Source: Tubulanus polymorphus
Lineage: Eukaryota; Nemertea; Palaeonemertea; Tubulaniformes; Tubulanidae
Direction of reading: 5' to 3'
Assembly (NCBI RefSeq): GCF_964204645.1
Contig: NC_134036.1
Location: forward strand, 3,768,001-3,832,000
Length of the DNA: 64,000 bases
Shown here: piece after piece, positions 62,321-64,000 of the stretch
How positions within the stretch are numbered: position 1 is the stretch's first letter
Layout of the letters: each line of letters begins with the position of its first letter
Notes under the pieces: generated by a model
The model's database searches: none
What the model was told of the DNA's origin: nothing
The model's input: only the letters and a program-made list of their open reading frames with translations
Program-made: the position numbers and the translations under genes

Positions 62321-64000
62321 TAGTACACCAGATTCATCCTGGCTTCGGGCGGATATTTTTGCGAAATTTGCGAATGAGGCTGAAAGAAATTGATACATCG
62401 TTTCTCAGTGTTCTGCCGAGTGGCCAAAAGTTGACCCGGCGGGCCGCCTATCTTCCATGTACATTACTTTATGTACATTACTTTTTTTTCATCAAATAAC
62501 GATCAAGCTTTACAAGACGAGGGCTCAGATGCGCAGTCGCGAATTTAAGTCCAAAAGTTGACTTAAATTGTGGTCCGCAATTTTCCCATTCATTTTCTCT
62601 GGTTTCCGTTACGAGACCCTTATTTTTCGAACTGTCTGCCACTAGTGTGTCCGTCTGTTTTTCAGCTACTCATCTTCGTAAATAGTGGGTCGATCTTGAT
62701 GAAACCCGGGTATAATATCGGTAAGGGGGTCTAGTTGCGCGGTGCGAAAAATGGACCCAGTGCGCCACCTAGCGGCAAAACTATATGCACTAAATCTCTG
62801 TATAACTCGAAGGTGACCTCCTCACAACACAGAGGAACGCGGTCGAAACGCACACGTCAGTGACGACGGATTCGAGCCTGAATCCGAGAGAACCGTTGTC
62901 GCTTGCGGTATGTCAATACTATTTCATAGCATAAAGCGCGACACAGGCTCGTAATGTCAAGTATCGAACGCGTGTACCCTTATAGATGAAGCTTCTCGGG
63001 GGAGACGATATATACACATGCAATACACATCGTCTACTTGATCTAGGGTGCACCCATTACATTCTGGCATGCTGCTTGTATCGGGGGGCAAACAACCTGC
63101 AGACAACAGTTCGCTAACCCGCGCGATACACAAGAAAACCACTTAACCGTCTTAAAAGTAACAATGCCTTCGCTTTCTTTTTCGAGTTTTTTTTTCGCGA
63201 AAAACGCGATGTTGAGTTTTTGTAGGAAAAATTCGGCGCTCGCTGATCTGTATGTACGCGGAAAAGCCTTTTTAGCGAGGGGGGTGGGGGGCATTTTCGA
63301 GTTCAACGCAGGGGTGGCCACTTTTATTTCGACCAGCTTTTTCCCCCGACTATTCCCTGACATGCGCGCGTTGTTTTCCCTGACTTGATCTGCTAAGAAT
63401 CTAATCAACTAACTCAGTCAAATACGTTAGACATTGACAGAAAATGCTTGATTTTACGCGCGATCTTGCAATCCCAACAAACTTATCCTTAAGCTTTTTT
63501 TTAGAAAATGACCACGACTTTTATTTTTAAGTACTAAAAAGTTTCCCGATTTCCAGGTTAGACAGTTGGCGGACCGCATCGAAAAATCGCTTTCGCTGCG
63601 CAAAAATCAGAAATTCGACCGAGTTTTTCAACGCGCCAGGGAAAAAGTCACTCCACTCCGCAACTGAGACTTTTAAAAACGACGGGTTTAAAAAAGCAAA
63701 TACACCGGTACATATATACAATAGAGTCGAACAATAGATTTTAAAATCAGCTGATGAAACATCTGCGCCTTCGAAATTTATTTCCATTTTAAAAATCTAT
63801 ATTCAATATATATATTATATATTTACATTCATATTTATATAAACCAATTCAACGATATATATATATATATATCTATATAATACTGGACTTATAGAAATAG
63901 GCGACGTGTGCCTCGTAATCCTAAATGAGAGCATTGAACTGGATTTTATTTATTTTTTGTTCAATTCGCTACTCGGTTACCTCGCACTGACTGTCAGCGA
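62318..64000. other. Window end, no gene recognised
   Basis: A GACCCGGCGGGCC repeat copy at about 62432-62480. TTCCCTGACA/TTTCCCTGACTTG phrases at about 63350-63387. Frames at 63043-63408 and 63527-63787 on the - strand show no domain. AT-rich (TA)n runs at about 63803-63880. Confidence 0.4.

Overview
The window looks like nuclear DNA from an invertebrate animal, probably marine and either spiralian or deuterostome. The genes are split by GT-AG introns, intergenic DNA is AT-leaning, and microsatellites, minisatellites, foldback (MITE-like) elements and tRNA-derived SINEs are abundant. I cannot name the species. I see no bacterial, viral or CRISPR features.

Two genes can be supported. (1) On the + strand at 1182-2183, four small exons encode a 77-residue prepropeptide: a signal peptide, a short charged propeptide, a basic processing site and a six-cysteine ShKT (ShK-like) domain. 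(2) On the - strand, 20 coding exons between 55802 and 17558 join in frame without a break. They give a 1262-residue type I membrane protein with a signal peptide, four Ig domains, five fibronectin III domains, one membrane segment and a tail of about 297 residues. That architecture fits the protogenin/IGDCC4 (Nope) branch of the DCC/neogenin family, because DCC and neogenin have six FN3 domains. The gene fills about 60% of the window. Intron 1 is 13.9 kb and intron 2 is 9.6 kb.

Layout: 1-2.2 kb holds the ShKT gene, whose second intron is mostly a 66-bp minisatellite. From 2.3 to 17.5 kb the DNA is intergenic, with tandem arrays, dispersed 62-bp repeats carrying CTCF-like cores, foldback elements and a SINE. 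From 17.6 to 31.9 kb lie PRTG-like exons 20 to 3, with several introns filled by minisatellites. From 31.9 to 55.8 kb there are exons 2 and 1 and two giant repeat-rich introns. From 55.8 to 64 kb come a GC-rich block (possible promoter), more dispersed elements, a 56-bp array and one isolated cysteine-rich exon candidate.

The most notable non-genic observation is an 18-copy array of a 51-bp unit in PRTG-like intron 3. Each unit carries tRNA A-box-like and B-box sequences on the - strand. It appears to be a tandem amplification of the tRNA-derived head of a SINE that also occurs near 11.4 kb and 39.3 kb. The two genes also share a 66-bp minisatellite, in opposite orientations in introns 21 kb apart.
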